A DNA stretch of 64,000 bases from Motacilla alba alba (taxonomy: Eukaryota > Chordata > Aves > Passeriformes > Motacillidae). Under the pieces are notes generated by a model. It searched no databases, was not told the DNA's origin, and was given only the letters and a program-made list of their open reading frames with translations. The DNA is taken from contig NC_052018.1 of NCBI RefSeq assembly GCF_015832195.1, positions 55,985,666-56,049,665 on the forward strand, given 5' to 3'. Positions 15,858 to 28,909 of the stretch are shown here, piece by piece. The position numbers were made by a program, and so were the translations under genes. Each line of letters opens with the position of its first letter. Positions within the stretch are counted from its first letter, which is position 1.

Positions 15858-18800
15858 GGAAAGTTTGTGTTTTTATTTGGATTCTGAATAATTCCACTGA
15901 TTTTTTGAGAAAAGTTAAGAAAATATTGGGAGGTTGATACTGGGGACCGCTACTTGGAAAGGTAGAAGAAGAAATAGTGTTTAACACCTTCAGCATCATT
16001 TCTTGATTCTCCAGCAAGAGAACTAAGAGCCATATTCATTAATTACCAAGTCCTCTGAAAGCCATACAATGAGTGCATCTGCGGTGTATAACAGAACAAA
16101 GTTCCACCCAGCAAAAGTGTTCAGGTGGCATTACTAGGAGGTGAAAATGTGGAGTTAGTCCCAGATGGGGAATAAAACACAAGTTCATTAGGAATGAAAA
16201 ATTACTAAAGAAGCTCTCATCTGTCAGATGTGGAGATGATGCTAATTTAGCAAATTCAGGATCAACACAAGGTGCTGAAAATGCTGGCTTGGTAACATCG
16301 ACCATTTCAGGAGAATAATCCATTTTGGTAAAGAAAACAGCATTTTGGTACCTTTTCTATTCTGTTCCACATTTTTGTGTATTTTGTTTTGGGTCAGCAT
16401 GATTTTTCTCATCCATTTTTGATTGCTCAACAAAATTACACAGGGACAACCTTAAATGGTTTTTTAATCAGAAATTTCAATAGCATGTCAGCATCTGAGG
16501 AGAGAATAAGGAGGTGATTTTCATGAAGAAACATTGAGAAATATATCACCTCAACTTCCATAATTTCTATTAAAAGTTACGGTCCGTACAGCAACAATTA
16601 CCTTGCAAGTTTTGAGCATGCTGCCTTTCAGCTATGGAAAATGAGCAAGATCCACATTGCACACAGGGCCCTTGATGTTCCATGTGCAGCTTGAGCACTC
16701 TGCAATAACAAGTGGCTCATCTCTCATGGCAGAAGGTGGAAAGTACTTTTTCAATTTTTAATACTGTATGTGAAGACACCTGAGGCTGAATGTGCACTGG
16801 CTGTGTGAAGAGAAATTTGCAAGAGAAGATGTTATAGGCAAACTCCAGGATGTCTGCACAAGCACAGTAGTCAGCACTGAGGTGAAAATCCTCTCTCTTT
16901 GTGCTCTGAAGCCATCATATGCCATAGTTACCAGGCAGTAACTTTGTTCATTTAAACTTTGTTGAGGTTTTAACAAAGTTACTTGGTAGATGAAAGCCCA
17001 GAGCCGCCACAAGTCCAAGGTGAAACTCCTCTATAAATTCATAAGAATGGATTTTATTTCTGTGTTGGAATTGGATATACAAGTCACCACACAACAAACT
17101 AACAATAATTTTTTATCACTGGGCAATTTAAAGCCATCACATGAGACTCACCACATACCACTGTAGACTAGGCAGATATTTGGGTGTTAGATTTGTGTAT
17201 CCAAAATAAAAATAATTATGCATACCTTCTTTATATTTTCAGTACCTGGAAATACATGTCATAAAAATCTCTAGTACAGCTTTTTTAGTTTTTTCAGGTG
17301 GGAAAAAAAAGTGTTTCTACTGGAATGGGAAAGAGCTTTGAATCCCTTCTCAAGTTTCAGCATTATATAAAAATCTCAATGCAAAAGATGTGATGAAACA
17401 AAAAATTTGTTTGGCTAACTAGCTTTTTTCTCTTCTCTTTTTTTTTTTTTTTTTGACATGTCATATTGTTATTTAAATGCATGAAGTAGTTATTTCTCAA
17501 GTTTTTTGTTCAGCTTTTCAATGTTCTTATCCTAATCAAATGAAAGAACAAAAAGTAGCCCAGCAACAGCCGTTGGTTCTTATTAAAGGTTTGCAGTGCC
17601 TTCATTGGAGTTGTGCTTAGCTTTCTGTGGCAGATATGGCTCAATTAATATATGGACTTCTAGAGAGGAGATGGAGGCAAAAGGAGGGAAGCTTTACAGA
17701 GCATGACAAGGTTCTGTGTGCCACCATAACAGTAGTTAATTGCTAAAACAAATAATCCACACAAACATGTATCCAAAGAAAATTCAAGGATGTAACTCAA
17801 AAGGCTTTTCAATGCTAAAGCCCTAAAACAAAATTTCAGAGAATGAATACTCTCTTGCTAAGCAAAAATTGCTATATATCTTTAAAGAAAATTGTGTAGT
17901 ACATGGCTGCCTTATAGAGAGAAATTAGTCTGATATATTTTCCTGCATGAACAATACAGAGGACAAAATAACCAAGGCAGAGACAGTCACACCAGACTGT
18001 TCCAGATGGGCCTAAGAAGATTAAACTGAAGGTTGGTCACTTTGACATTGAGTGCATTTTAATTCAGAAGCATATTAATCAGAAACTACCTTCTCTTCAG
18101 CCTCTCCTCATCAACAAAGATTGAGCACAAGGTCGCATTTGCAAGTATTTTGGGCAAATGAAACATCAAATAAAATGCCTCTAGCAGTTCTCAATACAGA
18201 AGCTGAATGTTCATTAGGCATTTGAATGGCCTGCTTGCAAAATACAAATATTGTGTGATTACAGTCTCAGGATAGTATCTTAGACATAACTCTGTGCAGT
18301 TCATTAAAAGAGGGCAGAAAACCCTAAAAATTGCACTTATTTTTAGATGCCTGTGGAGATTGTGCACAAAGATACAGGCAGCAGCTGGCTCCCAGATCTG
18401 TTCCCATCCGAATCCAGTGTGAGCAGCATCTGAAGCAGATGCAGAGTGTGTTCCAGTGGAAGCATTGACAAGGGAGATGAGGCCAAATCAAAGTCCACTA
18501 TAGAAGTAATCTTCATTTTGGGCTAGATGAAATCTTACATCCCATCAGAACTGCAGAGTTTATGGAGAATATAGGCTTGACCCACGATGGGAAGACTAGG
18601 TTTTAGCAGTGAAGCTGTATCCAGATTCAGGGTTTCAGTTCAAAAGTCATCTTAGCTTTATAGGATTGACACCTGGCATATGCTGTAAATGAATATGGTA
18701 TTTAGTATCTCTGAAGAGGAGCTGAAGTGACATTAGCCAAAATCCCAGCAATAGCAGCATTTTGGAGATTTGAAGCCAAGGGTCTCTGTCATATATTAGC

Positions 18801-18891
18801 CGATTATAGTTTATTAGGGCCTACCTAATTTAAGAAAAGTGTAAATTAAAATTAAAAGCTTGTAAAATTATGTACATCTTTACTATTTCTC

Positions 18892-18897
18892 AATAAA
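18892..18897 (+). terminator. Candidate distal poly(A) signal of EYA4
   Basis: The canonical AATAAA sits in CTCAATAAATACACTTGG. A GT-rich element (TGTTGTAAGTTGTTTGGTTTG) follows at about 18932-18952, so cleavage would be expected near 18910-18925. The hexamer, its spacing and the downstream element make this the best 3'-end signal in the region. No transcript evidence is available here. Confidence 0.6.
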
Positions 18898-18920
18898 TAC
18901 ACTTGGAAGTGTCATTTTCT

Positions 18921-21900
18921 GCACTATACAATGTTGTAAGTTGTTTGGTTTGTGGTTGAAAGATGCAGTGTCTCTTACAGGAGCCCAGTGTGAGCTGGGA
19001 CTCTGACATCCACGCTGCCCTTGTCACTCATGCCTGGAGAAGTCCTGAGCCCAGATATGGGTCTGGTAGACACTGGCTCACCTGTGGACTGTGCCTTGCT
19101 CCAGATGCAGCCTGAGAGACAATTAGCAGCTCTTGCAGTGTCCTTGAGACAAAATACAGAAAAAAACAATCAGATGATGTAGACACACAGTGTATGCATC
19201 TAAATCCCCATGCCAGTTCACTCACTAATGTTATGCTAATACCTTTATGGTCATGGGTTGTTCTGGAGACAGACTGGGCTACTGAGGAGCAAGTAGCCTG
19301 TCCAGTTGAAGATCACCTTCATGAAACCCTAAATGTTTTTGAGGGAAGTCTTTCGTTATTTTAGTGAGGTGCTGAATTTCGTTTTGAGGCAGTCCCTCCA
19401 CAGTCAGCTAGCAGAGGTCAAAGTGGGATCACAGAATTATCAGCACACTTAGATGTGACATGATTTTGAGAACTACGTGGCAAGTGGCAGAACCTTGGTA
19501 GCCACAGTGACTCAGCCACGAGAAGAAGCTTGTAAGTAGTAGACTTCTTTGCAAGGGGTTAGATTAAAGCATGTCTCTTACAAACACAGCTGTCCTGTCT
19601 GTACATCTGCTGCCTTCTCAGTTTTCGGAACAAAAAGGAAGATCTGTCAAAAATCAAGTGGATGAAATACAAAAAAATCTCATCTCCTGAGCAGACAAAC
19701 CCATAGTAAAGAGTTTTAGAGTGTGTCTCCCAAAGGGGTTTGCATGTGACTCCAGAGAAGAACCGTTCAATAACATTTCAGAAGAGTGAGATAAAAGGTG
19801 GTCAAAAATTGGGTGATAGCACAACATAACCTTCATTTTTCATTGCTGAGAAACTCAGTGCTCTAAATGGCTATCATTGTGCCCTGCACGTGATGGTCAC
19901 AGTGATGAACTAAAGCAAAAATATCATACTGAGAACATTTATGGGTGGACTTTTCCTCATTGGGGTGCAAAAATGCTTCTTCGACATTATCCATTATCTA
20001 TAAAACTTCTCCAGAAAATGCACTTTAGGGTTGACTTGTTTGATTAATTTTCTTTTTTTTTTCAAACAAATAATGGATTCTGAAACATTTTGGAAATGTA
20101 TATAAGTTTGGGAGAACTTTTTTTGATTTTCCAAAAGCCCAGGCAGTAGAAGGAATTCTGAGAAAGTCAAAACATCACAAAGTATTTTTTTCCATTTTCA
20201 GACCAAATTTCAAGGTCTGATTTTCAAAGGACTGGATATCTAACATGAAATTACTAATAAAAAAAAAAATAAAGCATTTGTTTTTCTGGTTGAGAAGTAA
20301 AGATAGAAAAGAAGAAATCACCAAAAAATTTCAGAAATCAATTTTTTAAGTGGACAAGCAAAGAAACTCCTTTGGTACACAAAAAAAGTTTCTCAAATTT
20401 TGTGGATAATTTAGGGATCAGACATCTATCTAAACATTATTAGAAATTTACATATTGGAAATTAGACTATTAGGAATTCACATACTTCAGTGAACATGAA
20501 GCAAGAGAGCAGAGAGGTATGGAGGACAGGATTTATAGGAATTATATGAAGAAGTCAGGCTAGAATGGAGCTTTATTAGATTCCATTTTTCTGCCTTGCT
20601 CATAGTGTCTGGGAGAATGGAGTGCAGCAGAGAAGCAAATGGAAAGTGATTCATGTTTCCTACAGTACTATACTACTGTGCCCTTCACCAGGAAGCATAC
20701 ACTTTTTCTACAAAAAAAAAAACCCAAAAAACCAAAAACAACTGTAGCTATTTGGAAAATATTAGAAATTGTTGACTCATTGAAACCAAAATGTGTTTTG
20801 GGAGTGCACCCACCGATGTCAATGAATGGAACATTTCTAGTCCTATTTAGAGAAAGAGTGAATCAAGGGCCCACCACATCAGCCAGAAAAACAGTCTGAG
20901 CCATTGCAGGAGCCTGGTGCCTGTGGCTCTCAGCTGACATATCAAGCCCCTGGTCTGCGCTTTCAACTTGTCTGGATTAGGGTCTTGGTTTTTAGCTTTC
21001 TGACTCAAAACAGTTCTAATTTGGTCCAATTGGGAAGAGTAATGTTTCTAAAATCAGGGGGAAAAAAAGAGGAAAGATAAGAAAAGGAAAAAAGAATAAG
21101 CATAAGGAGATCACGTGTAGTATTGTGAGCCTTCTGGATGGTGGAGCAAACTCTTAGCAGTAGGATACTTACCAGTAGGACTTCTTTGCAGGTTTTTTTG
21201 GGGGGTAGCCTTGGCTGGCAGCCAGACTCCCACCCAGCAGCTCTCTCAGGGACTGCTCTGTGCTGGGGATGTCTGGTGCCAGGGGAGGCCTCTACCTGTA
21301 TCTCACCAGCATACCCCATGAGCAGCTGATAGTGTTATTTTATAAGGATGCATTAGCCTCAAATGCTATCTTTCCCGCATGGAAAGCTTTTAGTTTGAAT
21401 TGGTTTTATGGTACAAGCCATGACTGGAGCATGTGTTGTACCTCTGCAGCTCATGCAAACCAGAAAGCCTTAATGAGAGCTGTGCCTCATGATCACTCAT
21501 GTTAAAAAGCAAAACAAAACAGGGAGGGAAAAAATGGGAGAGGGAGAAAAATGGAGCCAAGTGTGGAGGGCTGTTCCAGTCAAATGGCATATACACACTG
21601 ATTTATGAAATGCAGTCCAAGTCTCAATAATCACCACAGACCACTGGCACATGGCAGCTGATGGAGGTAAGGTACTTAGCAAAGCCCAACCTCTCCAGTT
21701 ACTCACTGGGAGCAAAAATGAATTTATTGCAAGCTCTGAATAGTCTTGGCGAGGAACATAGTAATTAATGTTCAACATGGAACTGCCTGCTGGCCAAAAC
21801 AGATGCACTGTAGCCACCTGACCCCCATAACCAGTTGAAAAGGGAAGCAGCCAGTTCTGCACAGGTCCCTTCTCAAGGGAGGCACTCACTCCACTCACCT

Positions 21901-24900
21901 GGCCCCTCACCTTGCCCACCACAACCTTGCCTGCCACCATTCCACAGGGAAGAGGCAATGACCCAGGCAGCATCATGTCTGGGTGTAGCCCCCAGGGAGC
22001 AAGGGGTGCAGCTCCCAGTGCTTTGCTGGTTCTGAGTTGCTTCTATATCCTCCTTAAATGAAGTTGGTTCTTGGTGGATCAGGTATCCTAGCTGGGAGGC
22101 ATCTATTCACAGAGGAAAAGAAGCAGCTAATTTGGGGCCTCAAGAAGTCAAGAACTGCTCACCCCAGAAGGTATCCAAGCACTTGCCAGTGTTTTTATTT
22201 TTCCTCTTTACCTAAATGCTTACAAGTGAGTTTTCTTCTCTGGTTAAACTGCAGTTCCTCAGAGGAAGTTTACTTATAATTGAAAGGCTGACTCAACCTT
22301 CACTCTAATAACCAGGAAAACACAACAGTAAAATGAAACAATAAATCATTGCTCTGACAGTAACGAGGCACTTGCTTAGACATTTATCTGTCCTTTTACA
22401 GGGCAGTAATTTTATGGTTGAAAAGCCTTGGGCTAAGCTTTGTGTCTGCAAAGAAATTGCTAAGCCCTGGCCAAAATTGCCTCATTTAGCAGACGGTAAC
22501 ATTGTACATAATTAATGTATTCATTTTCATTCTTAAAAACTATAAATGCAGCATATTTGAACTTCCTTCTGAAAGCTAAATTTATTATCTACAAAACTCT
22601 GAGACTGTGCCAACTGTTTAAAGGAGATGTGTACTGTCTTTCCCCTGTTTTCTGACAGTTTTCCACTAATACCACCTGGGTGGCTCTTGTCTATAAGAAA
22701 CTTCAGAGAAAACAACAGCTTTCTCCTGTCCCTTTTGTTGCTTCATAATGTTTTCGTGACAAACATTTCTTTCCTTCACCTCCATCTAAAAAGCAGGGAG
22801 GCTGCCACTTGCTTGCTGAAAATTACTTTAAATTCATCAGCTCTCCCAGACCTAATAAAGTGATGTGTTTACAATGCTAAAGGAAATCAGGTGTTTTAGT
22901 GTTAAAGGAAAAAATCCCATATTTATGTAGTGTTACAATAATACTGTTTGCCTGGCCTTTCTCAGCCTATTCATCACCCAGAAATCTCCTCACAAAACGC
23001 TGTGGAGTCTGTGTTCTTCAATGCCATGCAATAGTAAGTGCAAATTCACCATAAATCACATACTGCACGTCCTCCCCCTTGGCTGCTGGGGCACACGTAG
23101 GGAAAGAGTCATTCCCCGGGCATGTGGCAGAGAGGATGGAGCAAAGGAAACCCAGTGGCAGGTGGGTGCTGCTGCTGCATCCCCCTTCTGCTTCTCAGGT
23201 AAATCCCATTCATGCTACTTGTCCCACTACACCCCACCAGGAGCTGCAATGTTCTACCACTGAGCAAGCCTAGGTGAGAGCTTTGGGGGAGACTGGAGCA
23301 GTTTCTATCTTCCCTATTGAGTGGAAAGATGCTGTTACTTTGTTCTGACACACAGGTAACTGAGGAACTAAGTGATTTTTGTTGACACGTTATGGCAGGA
23401 CATGAATCATACACCTGAAATTAATCTCAACTCTTACCTGTTGATATATCCTGTATCTATTATTCTCTGGCCAGGCCCCATGAGACTTCATTAATCCTTG
23501 TTGAAATTTTCCATTCTGCTCCATGTGCAGAGACTGGTCTAAGTCTATAATGAAAGAGTTCTGGATTTTAAGAGGAAATAACACTCCTTACATGTGAGCA
23601 GAAGGAGATACTGAATTTCTAACTAGTATTTCGACCACTTTCATGGAGGAGGATAGAACGTATCCTAAATCTGTTATTGGTAGCTTTCTTTTGTCCCCAC
23701 CCCTGTTGAACAACAATCAGACTCTACTGTGTAGTTTTATGCTAGAAAACATCTGGAGAACATGTGGTTCTTCACTTTCTTCAGCTGGCTGTCTTCACTG
23801 ATTTTCAATCTTCCCTGTAATTCCAGTGGTAGTTGTGAGTTTAAATATCTCTTCTTGCACCTGTAGATATCAGAGCCAGCAGGTCCTTCATTCAAGTGTG
23901 CAAATCTACAGACAGCACTCAAACTGACCACTGGGATTAGTAAAGGAATCTTGTCTCTGCTATGAAGACTCTGTGGTAGTGATCTCTGCAGTGATGCAAT
24001 AGCAGTGACCTCTGTGGTGATACAATAACACCACAGAACAAAACATCTGGCTATAGAAAGCAGCCACTGGGCTCTGGGACAACAGTTGCTTTTAAATGGT
24101 TTTCATAAGATGAGGTGCATAAAGAAGTGGATGACATTGTTTTGGCATATTTCTGAATTAAAAGAGGGTGAACCTCTTTATCTCTGGTAACCATGGATTT
24201 CAATATTGGGATGCATTACAAGAAAAATATTGTCATGATAAATCATCACATTATACTCCCAGCCTTGTAACTGGAAGTCTTTTTTGATTCTCACAGCAGT
24301 AAACTGACAATCTGTCTCCATGATGTTCTGTCATCCGGAGAAGTGGTGTTTTCAGAGTTTTTATCATTGTGGATTTCAGGATAACATAATGAATAGAAGA
24401 GGCCAGAACTCTTGTCACAGTGTTGGATTTATTGGAACAATAAAATACAAAACAAATGTGTTGATATTTGCTTTTTTGGGAAAATCAAACTGAATAACAC
24501 AGCAGACTCTCTAATGTAATCCTGGCTGATGTGTTTCTTTCCTGTTTCTCAACCTTTGTACTTAATCCAGAGTTCCTCAGTGGTTTTCAGCATGTAGATT
24601 ACTCCCCAGTGCAGAGCTTTTCTCATGGTCCAGTTCACAATTCCATGGCTGATCAGCTACTTCCCCTTTCACAGCAGCTTAGTGCTGTGTGACACTAATG
24701 CCTGGTTTGGAAAACCCACATACCGTCATTTGTGTTTGGCTTCTTTCTTCAGTGTAATAAGGCTGACCAAAGAAAAGATGACTGCCTTATTTTCTACAGA
24801 TGTAAGCAGATGCTTGGAGCACAAATAGGAGTTCCAAAGCTGTAGCTGTGGGAAAGGTTACTCTCCACTTGCCTGCTTGCAATCATTTCTTCAGATAAAC

Positions 24901-25473
24901 CTATCTCCCCAGCAATTGTCCATATCAGATGTGATTAGACCAACCATCCAGGAGATCAAGCCTGTCTACTTATATCAAGTGGCATGTCAGAAAAGGGTAA
25001 TTGTACTTGGCAATGACACTGCATTTTTCCTGGTCCCTTCTTTCTACTCCCACCTTTCATGAGATTAATTTTCTTGAATATTCTGTAGTGCATAGCTATG
25101 CATTCAGCAAAGATGCCTGGGATAGATGAAATAAACATTTAGATATTTCACCCTTTCCCGACATTTGCCGATGGAGTATCTCTGGTTATACAACATTTTT
25201 AGAATTTATTTTCAGACTAGTTCCTAGTGCACTTGCTAGTCTGCTTTGTAACCATTGTACATTAAAAACATTTGCATTATTTCAGGATTGTTGTTTTTCT
25301 TTTAAAACCAATGTTAAACATTTCATTCTATTGATGAGTGTGCTAGCTGCTTCCAGTCAACACAAAACATTGAGTCCAGGTATTTGGACAGATTTTCAGC
25401 TTTCTTATGATGGCCCTTGCAGTCTGAGATTGAGGGATGCCAAAGAATAACCTTTTCATAATGATTCAGCAAG
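18921..25473. other. Intergenic sequence downstream of EYA4, no gene recognised
   Basis: I see no conserved protein, RNA gene or intact transposon here. Open frames are short and lack recognisable domains. A small tandem duplication (GTGATCTCTGCAGTGATGCA / GTGACCTCTGTGGTGATACA) lies at about 23976-24028. The AT-rich block at 22300-22570 looks like non-repetitive, possibly constrained sequence. A weak LTR-like patch near 21197-21247 is not strong enough to call. Confidence 0.6.
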
Positions 25474-26073
25474 TGTAGTGGTCATGAGACCTGCTGGTTT
25501 TGGTTGAGGTAATTTTTTTCTCAGTGGCAGGTATGGGGCTGTGTTTTGGATTTGTGCTGAACACAGGGTTGATAATACAGAGATGTTTTTGTTATTGCTG
25601 AGCAGGGCTCACACAGAGCCAAGGCCTTTTCTTTCTCCTTTTATTTTGCCACGCGGGCAAGGTGACTGAGGATATATGTGAAATTGGGAGTAGATACAGC
25701 CAGGACAGGTGACCCAAACCGACCGCAGCGATATTCCAGACCATATGACATCATGCTCAGTATATAATGTTAGGAGAAGAAGGAGGAAGGAGAGACATTT
25801 GGAGTGATGGAGTTTGTCTTCCCAAGTAACCATTGCCAATGATGGGGCCCTGCTCTCCTGGAGATGGCTGAACACCTGCCTGCCCATGGGAAGCAAGGAA
25901 TTAATGCCTTGTTTTGCTTTGCTTGTGTGCGTGGCTTTTACTTATCCTATTAGCCAGTCTTTATCTGAACCCACGAGTTCTCCAGCTTTAACCCTTCTGA
26001 TTCTCTCCCCAGTCCAGCTGGTGGGGAGTGAGTGTGTGGCTGCATGGGGCTTGGCTGGGGTTAAATCATGGCA
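25474..26073 (+). mobile_element. Solo LTR of an avian endogenous retrovirus
   Basis: This is an old copy of a retroviral LTR, described here only as a repeat. Hallmarks recognised from avian LTRs: an upstream block ending in TTTGTGCTGAACACAGGGTT, then GCTGAGCAGGGCTCACACAG; a CRE-like TGACATCA at 25746-25753; a TATA box (TATATAA) at 25761-25767; a U5-type CTTTATCTGAACCCACGAGT; and a 3' end GGCTGGGGTTAAATCATGGCA. The poly(A) motif that I expect as ATTAAA reads ATTAGC. No gag, pol or env sequence flanks it, so it is a solo LTR left by recombination. The 5' edge is approximate, no clean target-site duplication was resolved, and the exact family name is uncertain. Confidence 0.8.
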
Positions 26074-27956
26074 AGGGAGTAAAGATCCATTTAGTCTCAG
26101 GATTAGTACACCTTTAGGACTACTCAGACATCACCCTAGAATGCGGCAATAATGTTTTGGAGGCCATTTGGAAAAAAAGATTGTGCTGCTTGACCCATTA
26201 ACTGAGAGGCAGCAAGTGTCTGAAAGTTACTTGAGAAAACCTCCTGGAATTGCTATCTCTAAAGCTGCTGGTCATCCAATAAACTGAGATGACACGTGTG
26301 TAACATTACCCAAGTGTCAACTCTACAGCATGCTGTCTGCAGTGAAAGTTTCTCAGAGTTGTGTAAGCAGTCTTGTGATTTGTTTGAGAGATGAGGGAAG
26401 ACGTGCACTGTAACATTTGGCCTCGACTGCAAGACAATGACTTCAGTGATGGCAGACAATCCAGTAAGTGCATTTGTTGATACAGTATGCCTCTCGGCCA
26501 GGCAAATGCTTCCACTGTAAGCCAATTTTATGTCTCAGACAAATTGCTTAATTTATCAGCAAACCAGACCAGACCTGTTGTTGCCTACAGAAGAGAGCCT
26601 TCAGAGATGGCAGGAGTGTGGTCCAAAGAGTTTGCAGTGCAGTGTATGTGGCTTTTCCAGCTCTCAACATTAGAACAGGCAGAGATAGATGGACAGATTG
26701 GGATCTCTGCAACTTTACCACCCTGTGCTTAACAAGGCAATGAGTTGGCCATAGAGACAATGCCAGGAGACATTCCATAAGCTCCCGGGAGCCAGGACCG
26801 GATTTTCAAAGAAGCCAAGATTAAAACACAGTATTTTCCATGAATGAGTTTCCTTTCTACTGAAGTCATAGCATACTGAGAGTGGGTAATTCAGATATCT
26901 GCAAAATGTTCCTGCACTCTCCCTGGCTTAACAAAAAGAGCCAGCATTCCCATACTCTTCCTGCAGAGAGATTTTGTGCAAAGCAAATTGTCAGCAACCT
27001 TAATCAAGCTGTGGCCCTGTCTTTTTTCATACACCTGTTTTGGGTCAAAAATTTTCTCTGCATTGATTCATTCGAGAAGAAACAAGTGAAATGGAGCTGG
27101 TAGGACAATCTCATAGGTATCTGGCATCTCAAATTCCTTGGACCTCAGCCATTTAAATAGGCTTATTCATAGCATTATTCACAGCAGTTGATGGTCTCCA
27201 AAGTACTTTGACAGTGCTAGTGCATCTTTCAGCAAACTTCAGTTGAATTGATCATGAGCATCTGTTGGGCTGAAGAGAGATGGGAGGCCAGATAGATGTT
27301 TCCTGAAAAATAGGATAGTACTGAAGGCCTCCTTCTCCAAAGGTTTCTAGCTATAGTGACTTCTTGAAGTCTTTATTACTCATCATTTTGGTAAAATTGG
27401 TGGAAAGAACAGCAAACCAATGTCAGGTGCAATGTTTCAATAGCAACACTTCTGGGGTTGCTTTACAAAATTCACAATTATTACATTTTTCCATTTTCCA
27501 TTTTATTCTGGAAGCTGACTGAAAATTATTGGTAGTAGCAGATACTTAGGTGTTCTGAAACAGTGAATAAAATTTGTATTCATAGGATGTAACAAATTTC
27601 TGAGCAACTGTCTTGACAGAAGACATCCATAAAAGTTTTTGGATAAATGTTTTAGAAGTCCCTAGATCCTCTGGCCTCACCACTGTGCAGCCTCTGACAC
27701 AAACACATTGGCACAAATGGAAAACAGATTACAATTTTTTGTTTTGGAAGGAGAATTTATCTTATTTTCATGATGCTCCAGCACAGAATTTTGTGAAATG
27801 CTTTGTCAGCTTAGACATCAAACAAATAATAGTGAAAGCACAGACTAATGTACCTGCTCACTTTCTGGGCAGACTAGTAGCCTCAGATAAGAACATTACT
27901 GGTATCAGTCAGAAAAATGCCAATTCTGTTTCTCAAGGGTGACTTGGACTATCTGT
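26074..27956. other. Intergenic sequence, no gene recognised
   Basis: Between the LTR and a CR1 fragment. I found only short unlikely frames and no retroviral internal sequence next to the LTR. Confidence 0.6.
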
Positions 27957-28082
27957 GGAATCACAGAATATTCTGAGCTGGGAGGGACACAGAAGGATCA
28001 CTGAGTCTGGCTCTTCAGTTAATGGCCCATACAAGGATCAAACCTTCAACCCTGGCATTATCAGCACCATACTCTGAGCACC
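27957..28082 (-). mobile_element. CR1 retroposon 3'-end fragment, antisense
   Basis: The + strand reads AATCACAGAATATTCTGAGC then TGGGAGGGACACAGAAGGAT, CACTGAGTCTGGCTC, AATGGCCCATACAAGGATCA and GCATTATCAGCACCATACTC. This is the reverse complement of a CR1 3' terminus, starting at the ATTCTGTGATTC-type tail. It is truncated and carries many substitutions. Confidence 0.85.
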
Positions 28083-28909
28083 TAAGAGTCCAGAGATGTT
28101 TCAGAGGAGTAAAGGAACTGATAAAAGAAGACAAATACAGAGATTAATTTCTTGCCTTTGAAACATAATTTCAGGAAGGAAGGAAAAATCTTTTCAAAAA
28201 CCTGTTATTGTTATCATTCTTCAAGAAAAGATAAACTAGAGGGTCCCAGGGACCCCTCACTTTCACCCTGTGAGTCCCCACTTTTCACCCTTGAGGGTGT
28301 GCAGGGGAGGAGATTTGACATGGGACCAGCTAATGGAGGAGAAGAGTTTGGGAAGTGTGGCCCCTCCTTATTGTCAAATTCAATCAGGTGCACAAAGAGC
28401 TGTGGGAATGAAACTGGGATGGGAAAAGCAAAGAGTGGAGTTGGGACAGGGCTAGCAGTAGTTACAGATCAGGGCTTGACATCCATATAGTAATTTTTTT
28501 TTTGTTTTTTGTAGCAGCCCTTGGGGTATGAGCTGAGTGCTAGGGGTATTAGTTTCTAAACTGTGATGCTTGAAAGCAGTTGTCTTCTCCAGCCATGGGC
28601 TAGTGCTGAGATGGACAATATCAGCCTCTCTTATCTACTTCACACTGAACCCCCCCCCTGAAAAACATAAGTTATTTCTCCTGTCACTCAGCCCCTGGTA
28701 GCAGAGATGAGCCATCATGGGTGGCAGGTGAACAGCAATGTGATTTTCTTGCCTAGAATAGTGAAGCCTATTGCAGTCTATTCCCCCTATTTATTTTTTT
28801 TTTCATATGGGTTGATTCCAAGCAGATACTGCTGCTTTGAGCCAGCCTTTCATTCCTCTGTGTCACCTGCACAGAGTAATTTCAGCCTACTTTGTGGCCT
28901 GTGTAGGTC

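Larger units (their letters stand above)
14984..18920 (+). other. EYA4: EYA4 3' untranslated region (inferred extent)
   Basis: About 3.9 kb of AT-rich sequence follows the stop codon and has no supportable ORF. A long 3'UTR fits my recollection of mammalian EYA4 mRNA. Within it are two AT palindromes at 15011-15058, a pyrimidine tract at 15570-15591 followed by a G-quadruplex-type motif at 15592-15617, and many A/T-rich runs. The 3' end is placed at the poly(A) signal near 18892. A shorter form ending after the AATAAA at 15852 is possible. Confidence 0.7.

Noticed and set aside
21197..21247. Patch resembling the start of another avian LTR (GGCAGCCAGACTCCCACCCA)
   Set aside because: Only about 50 bp looks similar and the following sequence does not continue the match; a repeat-database search would be needed.
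21497..21976. 159-codon minus-strand frame downstream of EYA4
   Set aside because: No recognisable domain or splice structure and no CpG island; treated as chance.
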